64,000 nucleotides of DNA from Lachnospiraceae bacterium (GTDB taxonomy: Bacteria; Bacillota; Clostridia; Lachnospirales; Lachnospiraceae), in contig FUZG01000002.1 in assembly GCA_900168235.1 (NCBI GenBank), positions 186,001-250,000 of the forward strand, in the 5' to 3' direction. A model generated the notes under the pieces. That model saw only the letters and a list, made by a program, of their open reading frames with translations. It was not told the origin of the DNA and searched no databases. The position numbers and the translations under genes were made by a program. Positions 25,617 to 36,071 of this stretch are shown one piece after another. How positions within the stretch are numbered: the stretch's first letter is position 1; every line of letters starts with the position of its first letter.

Positions 25617-26558
25617 ATGCCGTTAGTTACAACTACTGAAATGTTCAAAAAGGCATATAATGGCGGTTACGCTATTGGTGCATTCAATGTGAATAACATG
25701 GAGATCGTACAGGCTATAACGGAAGCTGCAAGAGAGCTTCATTCACCTGTTATTCTCCAGGCATCGGCAGGTGCGCGGAAGTATGCTCAGGCAGCATATC
25801 TGAGGCATCTTGTCGAAGCAGCTGTAGAGGCAACTGACAATGAGATCCCTATTGCTCTTCACCTGGATCATGGTGCAGATTTTGAGGTGTGTAAGGACTG
25901 TATCGACAATGGCTTTACGTCCGTAATGATCGATGGTTCTTCAAGACCGTATGAGGAAAATATAGAAGTATCCAGGAAGGTGGCAGACTATGCTCATGAT
26001 AACGGAGTAGTGGTTGAAGCGGAGCTTGGTACTCTTGCAGGTGTCGAGGACGATGTAAATGTAGCTGCTGAGACAGCGCAGTACACCGATCCTGATCAGG
26101 TGGTTGATTTCGTAAACCGTACAGGCGTTGATTCCCTTGCCATCGCTATCGGAACAAGCCACGGCGCATATAAGTTCAAGCCCGGAACACAGCCTCATAT
26201 CCGTCTGGATATACTTGCTGAGATCGTGGAAAAGCTTCCGGGATTTCCTATCGTTCTTCACGGATCATCCTCTGTTCCGCAGAGTCATGTAAAGACTATA
26301 AATGAGTACGGCGGTGCACTTCAGGGAGCTATCGGTATTCCTGAGGACCAGCTTCGTGATGCAGCACGCAGTGCAGTCTGCAAGATCAATATCGATTCTG
26401 ATCTGAGACTTGCAATGACAGCCGGTGTCAGAGAGCATCTCGCAAAGCATCCGTCACACTTTGATCCCCGCCAGTACCTTGCTGACGGTAGGAACAATGT
26501 AAAAGCACTTGTCCGCGACAAGATAATCAACGTTCTTGGTTCCGAGAACAAGGCATGA
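25617..26558 (+). CDS. fba: Class II fructose-bisphosphate aldolase
   Basis: A 313-residue zinc enzyme cleaving fructose 1,6-bisphosphate to the two triose phosphates. Zinc ligands are in LHLDHGADFE, GTSHGAYKF and VLHGSSSVP; the substrate loop KINIDSDLRLA is present. Typical length. GAAAGGATGGG precedes the ATG. Ends at a strong terminator. Confidence 0.95.
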   Translation: MPLVTTTEMFKKAYNGGYAIGAFNVNNMEIVQAITEAARELHSPVILQASAGARKYAQAAYLRHLVEAAVEATDNEIPIALHLDHGADFEVCKDCIDNGFTSVMIDGSSRPYEENIEVSRKVADYAHDNGVVVEAELGTLAGVEDDVNVAAETAQYTDPDQVVDFVNRTGVDSLAIAIGTSHGAYKFKPGTQPHIRLDILAEIVEKLPGFPIVLHGSSSVPQSHVKTINEYGGALQGAIGIPEDQLRDAARSAVCKINIDSDLRLAMTAGVREHLAKHPSHFDPRQYLADGRNNVKALVRDKIINVLGSENKA

Positions 26559-26589
26559 TAAAGATATATCGAAAAAGTATTGGAGAAAT

Positions 26590-26622
26590 AAGGCGCGTCC
26601 GTTCAAAGCGGATGCGCCTTTT
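26590..26622 (+). terminator. Intrinsic terminator after fba
   Basis: AAGGCGCGTCCG pairs with CGGATGCGCCTT (12 bp, one G-U) around a 7-base loop, followed by TTTT. Confidence 0.92.
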
Positions 26623-26633
26623 AAAACAAAAAT

Positions 26634-27500
26634 ATGTACAAATCCGATGGGCGAAAACTGAAGATGGTGATCTTTTGTCTGCTGGATAAAGAGCCGCTGT
26701 ATCTTGATGATCTGCTGACAGACTTAGAGAAAAACGGTATCGAGACGGCATTTTTAGAGCCGGATATCAGAAAAGAGGATATGCAGGCAGTTCCTGACTG
26801 TTGTTTCTGTGTGACGGACGTGCCGACAGGACGTATTTTTGCTGAAAAGAGCGGTATAGGATATGCAGCATACATACCGGAAGGGAGTCCGTCATTTCCG
26901 AGCGAAAATGCGCTTTGCGTGATAGAGGGATTTGATGAGATAACGGCAGACTTTATAGAGAAGCTCTATCAGCGTCACAACGGTATCCCCTGGACAATCC
27001 TTGCGACTGAGCGCACAGTTTTAAGAGAACTGACCTTGGATGATATCGATGAAATGTACGAGCTCTACAGCGATCCTATGATAAAGAAATTTATACCGCC
27101 TCTTTATGCTGATAAAAAGGACGAGATCGAATTTGAAAAGGCATACATTGAAAAAATGTACGGTGTCTGCGGGTTTGGCTATTGGCTCGTAATGGATAAG
27201 GAAACAGGAGAACTCATAGGCCGCGCAGGGATCTCGCCCAGAGCGGGATACGATGTGATGGAGATAGGGTATCTCTTGAAGGAAGCGTATCGGGGGAGAG
27301 GCATAGGCGAAGAAATATGCAGGGCGATAATCGCATATGGCAGAGATTATCTGGGACTAACTAAATTTAATGCATTTATTCAAAAGGCAAATACCGATTC
27401 GATACGGCTTATAGAGAAGCTGGGATTTACACGGATAGGAGAAGCTCACGAAGAAGGAACGCTCATGCAGATATATCGTCTGGAGCTTCCGGAAGCGTGA
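26634..27500 (+). CDS. GNAT-family acetyltransferase with extra N-terminal domain
   Basis: 288 residues from ATG 26634, or 278 from ATG 26664; neither has a good ribosome site. Residues about 125-285 form a RimJ/RimL-type GNAT domain: TERTVLRELTLDDIDEMYEL start, acetyl-CoA motif YRGRGIGEEI, and the NTDSIRLIEKLGF end. The first 120 residues resemble a small Rossmann/HAD-like fold (VIFCLLDKEPLYLDDLL, FLEPD, CCFCVTD) without clear catalytic residues. The substrate is unknown. The gene starts only 12 bases after the fba terminator and appears monocistronic. Confidence 0.8.
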   Translation: MYKSDGRKLKMVIFCLLDKEPLYLDDLLTDLEKNGIETAFLEPDIRKEDMQAVPDCCFCVTDVPTGRIFAEKSGIGYAAYIPEGSPSFPSENALCVIEGFDEITADFIEKLYQRHNGIPWTILATERTVLRELTLDDIDEMYELYSDPMIKKFIPPLYADKKDEIEFEKAYIEKMYGVCGFGYWLVMDKETGELIGRAGISPRAGYDVMEIGYLLKEAYRGRGIGEEICRAIIAYGRDYLGLTKFNAFIQKANTDSIRLIEKLGFTRIGEAHEEGTLMQIYRLELPEA

Positions 27501-27516
27501 CCGGGAAGGGAGTAGA

Positions 27517-27531
27517 GCCTTTAAAAGGGAG
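27517..27531 (+). repeat. 15-mer GCCTTTAAAAGGGAG, copy 1
   Basis: Identical to 29942-29956. It includes the palindrome CCTTTAAAAGG and occurs just after a gene end in both cases. Confidence 0.6.
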
Positions 27532-27532
27532 G

Positions 27533-27557
27533 ATGCCAGGCGCTGAGCGCCTGGCAT
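27533..27557. repeat. Perfect 11-bp palindrome with TGA loop
   Basis: ATGCCAGGCGC and GCGCCTGGCAT flank TGA. A very stable hairpin right after the GNAT gene without a T tract; probably a 3' mRNA end or processing signal. Confidence 0.6.
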
Positions 27558-27715
27558 ATTATGAAAAAGTTTTATATAGTATAAATACTATCTGTCTGTC
27601 ATGTTTATGAGAAAGAATTTTGTCTTTCGATATTGTCAGTATACTGAAAGCTTGTGTACAGAATTTAGTAGGCAAGTGAAGTTTTTTCAAATGATTTGTG
27701 AACGATATATGAACA

Positions 27716-27744
27716 TTGACAAGAAAATGTGTTTGAGATAGTAT
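27716..27744 (+). promoter_or_regulatory. Strong vegetative promoter for the Lys/Thr-repeat protein
   Basis: TTGACA (27716-27721), 17-base spacer, TAGTAT (27739-27744). The -35 is perfect. Predicted leader about 55 bases. Confidence 0.75.
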
Positions 27745-27806
27745 GAAAAGGAAAAAAATTTTTGCCAAAAAATTTAGTCAGATAGAGAATCGAGAGGAGA
27801 GTGGGC

Positions 27807-28214
27807 ATGGCTATTCGTAAAAGAGCAGTTGCACCTTCTGATACAAAAGCTTCTGGCAAGGATATTTCAGCTGAAGCAGTGAAGGGTGCGGACGCAGCAA
27901 AGACAACAACTAAGAAGACGGCAGAGAAGACTACCGCAGCTAAGAAGACAACTGCGGCAAAGAAAACTACTGCTGCCAAGAAGACAACAGCTAAGAAGGC
28001 TGTTGAAAAGAAGGAAACTTTCATAGTTCAGTTCCGCGGACGCGAGGTCAGCAAAGAGACTATCGAGCAGCGTTTTAAGGATGACTGGACAAAGAATGTC
28101 GGAAGAAAGCTTACTGAAATAAAGTCGGTTGCTTTCTATGTTAAGCCTGAGGATTCAGCTGTTTACTATGTTGTAAACGGAAATGAGGACGACAGAGGCA
28201 GTTTCCCGATCTGA
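27807..28214 (+). CDS. Lys/Thr-repeat protein, DUF6465-like
   Basis: 135 residues from ATG 27807 (GAGAGGAGAG upstream). Residues about 30-70 are a histone-H1-like tract with AAKKTT repeated about three times plus variants. Residues about 75-135 form a compact domain (FIVQFRGREVSKETIEQRF, KSVAFYVKPEDSAVYYVVNG) that resembles DUF6465 proteins of Lachnospiraceae from memory. No membrane segment. The basic tail suggests nucleic-acid or polyanion binding; function is unknown. Strong own promoter and a strong terminator suggest a highly expressed single-gene unit. Confidence 0.78.
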   Translation: MAIRKRAVAPSDTKASGKDISAEAVKGADAAKTTTKKTAEKTTAAKKTTAAKKTTAAKKTTAKKAVEKKETFIVQFRGREVSKETIEQRFKDDWTKNVGRKLTEIKSVAFYVKPEDSAVYYVVNGNEDDRGSFPI

Positions 28215-28232
28215 TCGAGTGTTTTATTTTAT

Positions 28233-29936
28233 ATGAATAATTTAAAGAATGAAAAAAAGGCCGGATACGAAAGCATCCGGCTTTTTCTGAGAAATCAGGT
28301 AACCGGTCCCCAGAGGATCATAAATCTTATCTGTATTCCGGTAGTGATCTACCTGGCGTGGTTTTTATGCGGAATATTTACCCACACGCTTCAGGATGCA
28401 GGTTATCCTAATGAGTACCGTGAAGCAGCGAACATTCTGCTGACAAAGGAATTTCTCGGAGGAGGGAATCCGTATTCGCTGTCGGCACTGTCGGGGGAAC
28501 ATCCTCCTATGGTCTATCTATACGGACCGCTGTATTCCGTGGTAGTTGCGCTTATCGGAAAAGTGGTGCCCATGGATCTGGTGCTCCTGCATTACATTGT
28601 GACCTTTGGAATGATACTGGTTTCCGCTTTTCTGGGAGCCTGGATCACAGCAGAGCGTACTACGAGCATTACGGCGCCCGCAGCAGTTTTTCTGTTCCTT
28701 ATTACCTGTCACTGGCGGTATAACTACGTCAATGCGGTTCCGGACAGTATGGCGCTCATGCTGATGATAATGGTCTTTTTTGTGCTGACCCGAAAGCGGT
28801 TCAGGAAAAAGGCCATCGTATGTGCAGTGCTGACACTTGCAGCGCTTTTAACGAAGCAGTATTTCCTGCTGGTTGCAGGAACCATCACAGCGTGGCTGTT
28901 TCTTTTTGAGAAAAAGGCAGAGTCCTTTAAGTATCTGTTTTATCTCGCTCTTTTGGGAGCATTGTCGGTATTTGTTATCCAGTGGAAGTTTCCGCTTTTT
29001 TGGACATACCTCATTTACTTTGCGAAGGGACCGGGTTCAGGAGTTGCGGGAACGGTTACACGCGGTACAGTGAAAATGTCCGGTGAAGCCTATAATTTCC
29101 AGCAGATAATGTCCATAGGTGGTATGTATCTCATGCTCTTTATCGCGGAGACCGTTGGAGTCATAGTTTCATTTTTCAGAAAGAAGCTTGACCGAGTGGA
29201 TCTCCTGATGCTGGGACATATGGCTGTTGCAGGTATCTGTCTCCTGTATATAGGAAAAAATGACGGCGCGTGGCTTTCATATTATTTGGAGCTTTTTGTT
29301 CCGGCGCTGGTCATCGGTGCGTTCATAATGGTGGAAAAGGTTATGCTTCCATCAGACAGGATGCTTCCGAAGCCCTGGGGCTTTGACATTGGATTTATCA
29401 GAAAGATCACATCTGCTGTAAAAGCGCAGAAATGGTTTATAGCCGGATATACGTCGTTTTATCTGGTGCTTATAGGTTTTACCATGTTCCGTACGGGAAC
29501 GCGTCTTCCTGTGTCTCCTATGGAGGCAGAAGACTATGAGCAGTGGTCGGAAGCGGAAGCGCTTCTGGATGCAAATCCCGGAGACATGTATCTTTATCCG
29601 CCTCTTGCTTATTACGGCATCAGGAACGGGATTTACCTGTACAACACAGGACAGCCTTTTGTAATAACAGAGAAGTTCTACAATAAATATCTGGAGAACG
29701 AAGAGGCTCAGAAGAATTATCCTTATGCCGGAGAGATCTTTAAGTCCCATCTTGACTACAGGGACGAGATAAAGGAAAAGGTCAGGAACGGTGAGTATTC
29801 TGTGGTGACTTACATCACGGATTACGACAAAGTGTTTGATGAAACTGATCTGAAAGAAAAATACAGACAGGAAAAAATACTGACGCTCCAGACCGGAAGA
29901 TGGAACTGGGATGTTCAGTTCTGGGTTCTGAAGTAA
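28233..29936 (+). CDS. Integral membrane glycosyltransferase-like protein (GT39/ArnT-like)
   Basis: 567 residues with about 10-12 hydrophobic segments and a C-terminal soluble part. The first outer loop has GEHPPMVYLYGPLYS, resembling the loop of GT-C enzymes that use polyprenyl-phosphate sugars; a conserved Asp/Glu pair is likely there but is not certain. The ATG has no ribosome site, and an intrinsic terminator overlaps codons 8-18, so the true start may be further downstream; the first helix begins near residue 30. Ends at a terminator. Substrate unknown. Confidence 0.7.
   Translation: MNNLKNEKKAGYESIRLFLRNQVTGPQRIINLICIPVVIYLAWFLCGIFTHTLQDAGYPNEYREAANILLTKEFLGGGNPYSLSALSGEHPPMVYLYGPLYSVVVALIGKVVPMDLVLLHYIVTFGMILVSAFLGAWITAERTTSITAPAAVFLFLITCHWRYNYVNAVPDSMALMLMIMVFFVLTRKRFRKKAIVCAVLTLAALLTKQYFLLVAGTITAWLFLFEKKAESFKYLFYLALLGALSVFVIQWKFPLFWTYLIYFAKGPGSGVAGTVTRGTVKMSGEAYNFQQIMSIGGMYLMLFIAETVGVIVSFFRKKLDRVDLLMLGHMAVAGICLLYIGKNDGAWLSYYLELFVPALVIGAFIMVEKVMLPSDRMLPKPWGFDIGFIRKITSAVKAQKWFIAGYTSFYLVLIGFTMFRTGTRLPVSPMEAEDYEQWSEAEALLDANPGDMYLYPPLAYYGIRNGIYLYNTGQPFVITEKFYNKYLENEEAQKNYPYAGEIFKSHLDYRDEIKEKVRNGEYSVVTYITDYDKVFDETDLKEKYRQEKILTLQTGRWNWDVQFWVLK
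28255..28286 (+). terminator. Intrinsic terminator overlapping the start of the membrane glycosyltransferase gene
   Basis: Stem AAAAGGCCGGAT with ATCCGGCTTTT, a GAAA tetraloop region, and T5. It is well placed to end the Lys/Thr-repeat transcript but lies inside the next predicted coding sequence. Confidence 0.8.
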
Positions 29937-29941
29937 ATAAT

Positions 29942-29956
29942 GCCTTTAAAAGGGAG
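29942..29956 (+). repeat. 15-mer GCCTTTAAAAGGGAG, copy 2
   Basis: Identical to 27517-27531; here its 3' half forms the left arm of the terminator. Confidence 0.6.
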
Positions 29957-29982
29957 TGGATACCGGTCCGCTCCCTTTTTAT
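29948..29982 (+). terminator. Intrinsic terminator before hrcA
   Basis: AAAAGGGAGTGGA pairs with TCCGCTCCCTTTT around a short loop, followed by T. Confidence 0.9.
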
Positions 29983-29985
29983 ATG

Positions 29986-30014
29986 TTGACAAAATATATG
30001 CCCGGTGATATCTT
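29986..30014 (+). promoter_or_regulatory. Heat-shock operon promoter
   Basis: TTGACA (29986-29991), 17 bases, TATCTT (30009-30014). The CIRCE operator begins 15 bases after the -10 box, so HrcA binding would block the early transcribed region. Confidence 0.8.
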
Positions 30015-30028
30015 ATGGAATGTAGATA

Positions 30029-30055
30029 TTAGCACTCATACAAAATGAGTGCTAA
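30029..30055 (+). promoter_or_regulatory. CIRCE operator
   Basis: TTAGCACTC, 9-base spacer, GAGTGCTAA: an exact match to the consensus HrcA-binding inverted repeat. Confidence 0.98.
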
Positions 30056-30123
30056 CACGATAAATGCAGGCTGATCGAAGCTCTGTATACTGCCGGAAAA
30101 CGGCAGGACTGAGGTTGATTTTT

Positions 30124-31176
30124 ATGGAGATGAGCGAGAGAAAAACAAAAATACTTGAGGCCATCATCCGGAATTATCTGGAGACAGGCGAGCCGGTAGG
30201 TTCACGTACGATTTCAAAGTGCGCTGACATGAAGCTCAGCCCTGCGACCATCCGGAACGAGATGTCAGACCTTGAGGACATGGGCTACATCCTCCAGCCG
30301 CATACTTCTTCAGGAAGGATACCTTCCGATAAGGGCTACCGTTTTTACGTAGACCGCCTTATGAAAGATAAGGAAAAAGAAGTAGAAGAAATGCACGAAG
30401 TCGTGGTACAGAAAGCGGACCAGCTGTCGGTGCTCCTGCAGCAGGTTGCAAAGCTTCTTGCAGACAATACACACTATGCGGCGATGATATCCTCACCGCA
30501 GATCCATCACAACAAGCTGAAGTTCATTCAGCTGTCAAAAGTGGATGCAAACAGCATCCTTGCCGTCATCGTCGTGGAAGGCAATATCATCAAGAACAAG
30601 ATGATCCGCGTAGACGGTGAGTTGGATGACGATACTGTACTGAAGCTGAACCTGTTACTGAATACGCATCTGAACGGATTATCACTGGAAGAGATCAACT
30701 TAGGCCTGATTACTCTGATCAAGGAAAGGGCAGGTATTCATTCCGATCTCGTGGCATCCGTCATCGATGCAGTGGCAGAAGCGATCAGGGCTGACGAAAA
30801 TCTGGAGATCTACAGCAGCGGAGCAAATAACATCCTGAAGTATCCGGAACTCACTGATAACAATACAAAGACCAGTGAGATACTGAGTACCATCGAGGAA
30901 AAGGAACAGTTCGGAAAACTGATGGAAGAATCATTGCATGAAGCTGAGTTCGGAGATGAGAACAGCACGGGCATTCAGGTCTATATCGGAAATGAATCCC
31001 CTATCCAGTCAATGAAGGACTGCTCTGTTGTGACTGCAACCTATGAGCTGGAAGATGGTATGAAGGGAATGATGAGTATCATCGGTCCGAAGAGAATGGA
31101 TTACGAAAAGGTTGCAAAGACGCTGAAGAGACTGCAGGACCAGCTCGACGCGTTATATAGAAAGAAAGACCAGTAA
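30124..31176 (+). CDS. hrcA: Heat-inducible transcription repressor HrcA
   Basis: A 350-residue repressor that binds CIRCE and is kept active by GroE. Winged helix at the N terminus (SERKTKILEAIIRNYLETG, EPVGSRTISK, ATIRNEMSDLE), then the GAF-like dimerisation domain. The start at ATG 30124 matches homologues and has GAGG upstream; an in-frame ATG at 30064 would add 20 unrelated residues. First gene of the operon and auto-regulated through the CIRCE site upstream. Confidence 0.95.
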   Translation: MEMSERKTKILEAIIRNYLETGEPVGSRTISKCADMKLSPATIRNEMSDLEDMGYILQPHTSSGRIPSDKGYRFYVDRLMKDKEKEVEEMHEVVVQKADQLSVLLQQVAKLLADNTHYAAMISSPQIHHNKLKFIQLSKVDANSILAVIVVEGNIIKNKMIRVDGELDDDTVLKLNLLLNTHLNGLSLEEINLGLITLIKERAGIHSDLVASVIDAVAEAIRADENLEIYSSGANNILKYPELTDNNTKTSEILSTIEEKEQFGKLMEESLHEAEFGDENSTGIQVYIGNESPIQSMKDCSVVTATYELEDGMKGMMSIIGPKRMDYEKVAKTLKRLQDQLDALYRKKDQ

Positions 31177-31191
31177 AGGAGGCGAAGCCTT

Positions 31192-31788
31192 TTGAGCGAC
31201 AATAAAAATCTCGAAGATATCGAAGTAGAAGAGAAGGCGGAAGCCGTTGACAATACAGAGGAAACGGAAGTAACAGAAGAGACAGCTGAGGCTGTTGAAA
31301 ACAGCGAAGCGGAAGAGTCTGATGAAGCTGACAAGGATCCGAAGGATGCGAAGATCGACGAGCTTAATGATAAGTACGTCAGACTGATGGCAGAGTTTGA
31401 GAACTTCCGTAAGCGTTCCGAGAAGGAAAAGCTTCAGATGTTTGAGACCGGCGCTAAGAGCGTTATCGAAAAGGTTCTGCCGGTTGTAGATAATTTTGAG
31501 CGTGCTCTTGAGATGGCTGAGAAGCAGAATGAGGAAGAGGGCAAGGAACCGGATCCTTTCATGGATGGAATGGAAAAGGTTTACAAGCAGCTCACGACCG
31601 GTTTTGAAGAAATCGGTGTAAAGCCTATCGAAGCCGTTGGAAATGAATTTAACCCTGATTTCCATAATGCGGTTATGCAGGAAGAGTCCGATGAATATGA
31701 TTCCGGTATCATCTGCAAAGAGCTCTTAAAGGGTTATACATATAGAGAAACAGTAGTAAGACACTCAATGGTAAGTGTCGCTCAGTAA
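31192..31788 (+). CDS. grpE: Nucleotide exchange factor GrpE
   Basis: A 198-residue co-chaperone releasing ADP from DnaK. Acidic disordered N terminus (1-55), long coiled coil (DELNDKYVRLMAEFENFRKR, about 60-110), then the C-terminal beta domain (NPDFHNAVMQEES, VVRHSMVSVAQ). The start is TTG, with AAAGGAGG 8 bases upstream. Follows hrcA by 15 bases. Confidence 0.95.
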   Translation: MSDNKNLEDIEVEEKAEAVDNTEETEVTEETAEAVENSEAEESDEADKDPKDAKIDELNDKYVRLMAEFENFRKRSEKEKLQMFETGAKSVIEKVLPVVDNFERALEMAEKQNEEEGKEPDPFMDGMEKVYKQLTTGFEEIGVKPIEAVGNEFNPDFHNAVMQEESDEYDSGIICKELLKGYTYRETVVRHSMVSVAQ

Positions 31789-31808
31789 TAGCAGATAAGT
31801 CAGATTAA

Positions 31809-33704
<1,896 letters not shown>

Positions 33705-33710
33705 TGGTTT

Positions 33711-33744
33711 GGAGAAATGGACTTTCTAAGTTCATTTCTCCTTT
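33711..33744 (+). terminator. Hairpin attenuator between dnaK and dnaJ
   Basis: GGAGAAATGGACTT pairs with AAGTTCATTTCTCC (14 bp, one G-U) around a 3-base loop, followed by TTTC. It may partly terminate transcription or protect the dnaK mRNA 3' end. Confidence 0.75.
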
Positions 33745-33764
33745 CTGTCGGATTGTGAGGAAAT

Positions 33765-34928
33765 ATGGCAGAACATTCAAGGGACTATTATGAGGTCCTC
33801 GGCGTTGATAAAAATGCAGATGATGCGACCATAAAAAAAGCATATCGTGTCCTTGCTAAAAAGTATCACCCGGATATGAATCCCGGAGACAAGACAGCAG
33901 AGGAAAAGTTCAAGGAAGCTTCTCAGGCATACGCTGTTCTTTCTGACCCGCAGAAGCGTAAGCAGTACGACCAGTTCGGACCTGCGGCATTTGAAAACGG
34001 CGGAGGCGGAGCCGGCGGATTCGGCGGTTTCGATTTCAACAGTGCTGATTTCGGTGATATCTTCGGCGATATTTTCGGTGATATCTTTGGCGGCGGCAGA
34101 AGCCGTGCAGCTAATAACGGCCCGATGAAGGGTGCTAATCTCAGAACTCAGGTCAGAGTAACCTTTGAAGAGGCTGTATTTGGCTGTGAGAAGGAGATCG
34201 AGCTCACTCTTAAGGATACTTGTGAGAAGTGTCACGGAACCGGAGCAAAGCCGGGAACAAACCCTGTGACATGTCCGAAGTGCGGTGGTAAGGGACAGGT
34301 TGTATTCACACAGCAGAGTCTTTTCGGAACCGTACGAAATGTTCAGACATGTCCTGACTGCGGTGGTACAGGAAAGATCATTAAGGATAAGTGTCCTGAC
34401 TGTTACGGAACAGGTTATATCGCCAGGAAGAAGAAGCTCCAGGTTTCTATTCCTGCCGGTATCGACAATGGCCAGATGGTCAGACTCAGAGAAAAGGGTG
34501 AACCCGGAACAAACGGCGGACCGCGCGGTGATCTGCTCGTAGAAGTTGTTGTTTCCAGACATCCTATCTTCCAGAGACAGGATTACAACATTTATTCAAC
34601 TGCACCTATCAGCTATGCTCAGGCAGCGCTCGGCGGTGATGTTATGATCGACACCATCGATGGAAAGGTTGTTTATAATGTTAAGCCCGGAACACAGACA
34701 GATACAAAAGTCCGTCTTAAGGGCAAGGGAGTTCCTACACTTCAGAGGAAGGACGTCCGCGGTGACCACTATGTGACACTTGTTGTTCAGGTTCCTACAG
34801 GTCTTACTGCATCCGCAAGAGATCTTCTGAAGCAGTTTGATGAGCTCACAGGTGATTCACTCCATGCAGCAGAGAAACATGCTGACGGAAAAGAGCCTGA
34901 AAAGAAAAAGAAAAAAGGATTTTTCTAA
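33765..34928 (+). CDS. dnaJ: Chaperone DnaJ (Hsp40)
   Basis: 387 residues: J domain with HPD in [12 protein letters not shown] (about 30-40), Gly/Phe-rich linker (about 75-110, repeated [11 protein letters not shown]), four CxxCxGxG zinc motifs ([32 protein letters not shown]), C-terminal substrate domains and a Lys-rich tail. Stimulates DnaK ATPase. Last gene of the heat-shock operon. Confidence 0.97.
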   Translation: MAEHSRDYYEVLGVDKNADDATIKKAYRVLAKKYHPDMNPGDKTAEEKFKEASQAYAVLSDPQKRKQYDQFGPAAFENGGGGAGGFGGFDFNSADFGDIFGDIFGDIFGGGRSRAANNGPMKGANLRTQVRVTFEEAVFGCEKEIELTLKDTCEKCHGTGAKPGTNPVTCPKCGGKGQVVFTQQSLFGTVRNVQTCPDCGGTGKIIKDKCPDCYGTGYIARKKKLQVSIPAGIDNGQMVRLREKGEPGTNGGPRGDLLVEVVVSRHPIFQRQDYNIYSTAPISYAQAALGGDVMIDTIDGKVVYNVKPGTQTDTKVRLKGKGVPTLQRKDVRGDHYVTLVVQVPTGLTASARDLLKQFDELTGDSLHAAEKHADGKEPEKKKKKGFF

Positions 34929-34938
34929 ATCCTGAATA

Positions 34939-34985
34939 GATAACAAAAAAGCGTATCGCTCGATCGGGCGATACGCTTTTGTTAT
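34939..34985. terminator. Bidirectional terminator between dnaJ and manC
   Basis: GCGTATCGC/GCGATACGC stem extended by A6/T4 and GATAAC/GTTATC. T tracts exist on both strands, suiting the convergent genes on either side. Confidence 0.92.
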
Positions 34986-34999
34986 CTATAAGTTTTGAA

Positions 35000-36070
35000 T
35001 TAGAGATACTCGTCTCTGTTCCAAACCTTCAGGTTTTCGATGACCTTCTTTATGTCGTTTGTAGCGTCCTTTGCGCAGATAAGTGTTGCGTCATCTGTAT
35101 CTACGATAACAAGGTCCTCTACACCAACGCAGGCAATGAGCTTCTTATGACCTGCAATGATGCTGTTTCTGGTGTTGATGGTCATTACGTTTCCGTCAGT
35201 GATATTGCCGAACTCGTTGGTCTTGCGGATACGTTCCATTGCAAGCCAGCTTCCTACATCATCCCATCCGAATGTACCCGGAATAGTGTAAATATTATCG
35301 GACTTCTCCATAACACCGTAGTCGATGGAGATTGACGGAAACTCAGGGAACTGCTTCTCGATGATCTCAGTCTGCTGACTGGTTCCGATAGCATTTTTGA
35401 TGATCTCGAGTCCTTCGTAAACATCAGGCATGAGACGCTCGAAACGCTCAAGGATGGAAGATGCCTTCCATACGAACATACCGGAGTTCCAGAGGTATTC
35501 GTTGCTGGAAACATATTCCTTGGCAACTTCCAGTGACGGCTTTTCTGTAAAGTTCTGAACCTTATAACCGCGGAGAAGTGTGTTATTCGGATCGAAACGG
35601 ATGTATCCGTAACCTGTCTCTGCAAATGTCGGAGCGATACCGATAGTAACGAGAGCAGGATTTGCCTCAGCGATGTCGCATGCATCCTGAAGAGTGCTTA
35701 CAAACATCTGCTTATATTTGATAAGGTGATCAGACGGAAGGACCATCATGATGGCATCCTTATACTTCTTTGAAACAAATGCTGCGCCCATACCGATACA
35801 AGGAGCTGTATTACGTCCAACGGGCTCGAAAAGGATGTTTTCCTTCGGAATCTCCGGGAGCTGATCTGCGATGAGATCGGCATAGTCACGGTTTGTTGAG
35901 ATATAAATATCTTCACATGCAACGAGAGGCTTGATCCTCTCAACTGTGAGCTGGATCAGAGTTTTTCCATCATTTGTAAGTGACAGGAACTGCTTAGGAA
36001 GATTTCTTCGGCTTCTGGGCCAGAATCTTTCACCATGACCCCCTGCCATGATAAGTGCTGTTTTTTTCAT
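35000..36070 (-). CDS. manC: Mannose-1-phosphate guanylyltransferase
   Basis: A 356-residue nucleotidyltransferase making GDP-mannose from mannose 1-phosphate and GTP. The signature MAGGHGERFWPRSRRNLPKQ is at the N terminus, with VLPSDHLI and ENTAPC-like GRNTAPCIGMG; the mannose-binding FTEKPS is present. It lacks the C-terminal isomerase domain of bifunctional enzymes. It starts one base after the upstream glycosyltransferase gene ends, so the two are in one operon; GDP-mannose is likely used for surface glycans. Confidence 0.93.
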   Translation of the reverse strand: MKKTALIMAGGHGERFWPRSRRNLPKQFLSLTNDGKTLIQLTVERIKPLVACEDIYISTNRDYADLIADQLPEIPKENILFEPVGRNTAPCIGMGAAFVSKKYKDAIMMVLPSDHLIKYKQMFVSTLQDACDIAEANPALVTIGIAPTFAETGYGYIRFDPNNTLLRGYKVQNFTEKPSLEVAKEYVSSNEYLWNSGMFVWKASSILERFERLMPDVYEGLEIIKNAIGTSQQTEIIEKQFPEFPSISIDYGVMEKSDNIYTIPGTFGWDDVGSWLAMERIRKTNEFGNITDGNVMTINTRNSIIAGHKKLIACVGVEDLVIVDTDDATLICAKDATNDIKKVIENLKVWNRDEYL

Positions 36071-36071
36071 T

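Larger units (their letters stand above)
27501..27806. other. 306-bp gap between the GNAT gene and the Lys/Thr-repeat gene
   Basis: Holds the 15-mer repeat at 27517, the perfect palindrome at 27533-27557, an AT-rich dyad ATAGTATAAATACTAT (27576-27591) and the promoter at 27716-27744. No coding potential noticed. Confidence 0.6.

Noticed and set aside
27533-27557. Perfect palindrome as a standard terminator
   Set aside because: No T run follows on either strand within a useful distance.
33777-34562. Long open frame (261 codons) on the minus strand across dnaJ
   Set aside because: Antisense shadow of a highly conserved gene, with Cys-rich nonsense composition and no ribosome site.
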